Assembly: GCA_020633495.1 (NCBI GenBank)
Contig: JACKDR010000015.1
Location: 1-64,000 of the forward strand
DNA: 64,000 nucleotides
From: Kofleriaceae bacterium
Lineage (GTDB): Bacteria > Myxococcota_A > Polyangia > Haliangiales > Haliangiaceae
Direction: 5' to 3'
The notes under the pieces were generated by a model, which did not search any database, had not been told where the DNA came from, and saw only the letters and a program-made list of their open reading frames with translations. Shown here in pieces: positions 63,457 to 64,000 of the stretch. The first letter of the stretch is position 1; every line of letters starts with the position of its first letter. The translations under genes and the position numbers were made by a program.

Positions 63457-64000
63457 ATGAGTCTCGCCGAACCCAGCATCCTGCCTCGCGAGATGCGCGT
63501 GCTCGCACGTCACCAGTGGGTCCGCGAGCACGGCACGCCGCGCCTGTCGACGATCCTCGACGCGGGCCCCCGCGGACAGCGGCTGTGGCGGGACTGGCTG
63601 CGGCTCCGCGGCGACCCGGAGGCGTCGACGCACCGGGCCCGGACCTCCGCGGGGCCGCGGGGCCTGGAGCGGCTGGTGCGCCAGGCCTACGACGAGGCGA
63701 CGGCCCGGCCGCGACAGGCGATCGCGGTGCTGGCCGATCCGTCGCTCGCCGCCACGTGGCTGGCGTCCGGCGACGATCGACTGCGCGCGTGGGTCCGCGA
63801 GGGGCTGATCGAGGTCGGCGCCGCGGTGACCGCGACGCCGGCCCCGCGGCCGGCGTCGGCGCGGGCGCCGTCGCGGCGCGATCGCGCGCGCAGCCTCGCC
63901 GAGTGGACCCTGTTCGAGGCGCTGGAGGCGACGCCGGCGACCGCGGGCCGGTTCGCGCTCAACCAGCGGCTCGCGGTGCGGTTCGGTCCCGACGACGCCG
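63457..64000 (+). CDS. Partial gene, unknown, runs off the right edge
   Basis: An open frame of 181 codons from ATG 63,457 with no stop before the end of the window. Codon use is strongly coding. Helical N-terminus ('ILPREMRVLARHQWVREHGT', 'RLWRDWLRLRGDPEA'). The last visible part, 'ARSLAEWTLFEALEATPATA', 'GRFALNQRLAVRFGPDDA', has the spacing of the entry to a DUF559-like PD-(D/E)xK nuclease domain (R-S-x-A-E ... F-x-L-N ... F-G), but the catalytic part would lie beyond the edge. Low certainty on function. Confidence 0.6.
   Translation, partial: MSLAEPSILPREMRVLARHQWVREHGTPRLSTILDAGPRGQRLWRDWLRLRGDPEASTHRARTSAGPRGLERLVRQAYDEATARPRQAIAVLADPSLAATWLASGDDRLRAWVREGLIEVGAAVTATPAPRPASARAPSRRDRARSLAEWTLFEALEATPATAGRFALNQRLAVRFGPDDA

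Overview
The window is high-GC DNA from a bacterium that most resembles the Myxococcota (Polyangia/Haliangiales type). The evidence is the gene content: many Ser/Thr protein kinases with different sensor domains, a kinase fused to a response regulator, a DUF2381-like secreted protein, Gly-rich and Ig-repeat lipoproteins with 'DGGMPDAD'-type linkers, and an ECF-like sigma factor beside a zinc-finger kinase. The species cannot be named from the sequence. Thirteen genes have a TANNNT hexamer only 5-8 nt before the start codon, which suggests that leaderless mRNAs are common here.

Layout. 1-390 and 20,500-20,720 hold two copies of a direct repeat. Each copy ends in the 3' half of a tRNA-Ala (CGC) and a hairpin terminator, like an attachment site. 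Between them lie a kinase / DUF2381-like / outer-membrane barrel operon (1.2-4.3 kb), a lipoprotein (4.4-5.9 kb), an orphan phage/T6SS-type spike carrying a peptidoglycan-hydrolase-like module with a peptidoglycan-binding partner (5.9-9.9 kb, minus strand), a second lipoprotein, a 2,236-residue Ig-repeat lipoprotein, and small secreted proteins.

21.2-35.6 kb is an accessory region rich in immunity-type genes (DUF1963, WD40, an Imm-like protein, DUF6985, SMI1/KNR4, DUF4304, and a tandem pair of unknown paralogs), with decayed genes and no complete toxin. One paralog of the tandem pair is split by an IS66 element with clear inverted repeats and an 8-bp target duplication. The region ends at a TetR-like regulator that has lost its DNA-binding half.

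35.98-64 kb looks like stable chromosome. It holds YdeI-like and DUF2200 proteins, a Cys-rich lipoprotein, a three-gene signalling operon (REC-kinase fusion, hybrid histidine kinase, response regulator), a Gly-rich lipoprotein, a polyphosphate-glucokinase-like ROK kinase, a YjbR-like protein, cardiolipin synthase, a kinase-TPR protein, a receptor-like protein with a C-terminal kinase, two envelope proteins, an ECF-like sigma factor divergent from a zinc-finger/kinase/WD40 protein, a membrane protein, a SIR2 / receiver-like protein, a c-heme lipoprotein, an SRPBCC protein and one gene running off the right edge.

Several genes carry single frameshifts, often next to G, GC or A runs. Whether these are true decay or assembly error cannot be settled from the sequence alone. 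Most of the other open frames are antisense shadows of GC-rich genes and are left out.
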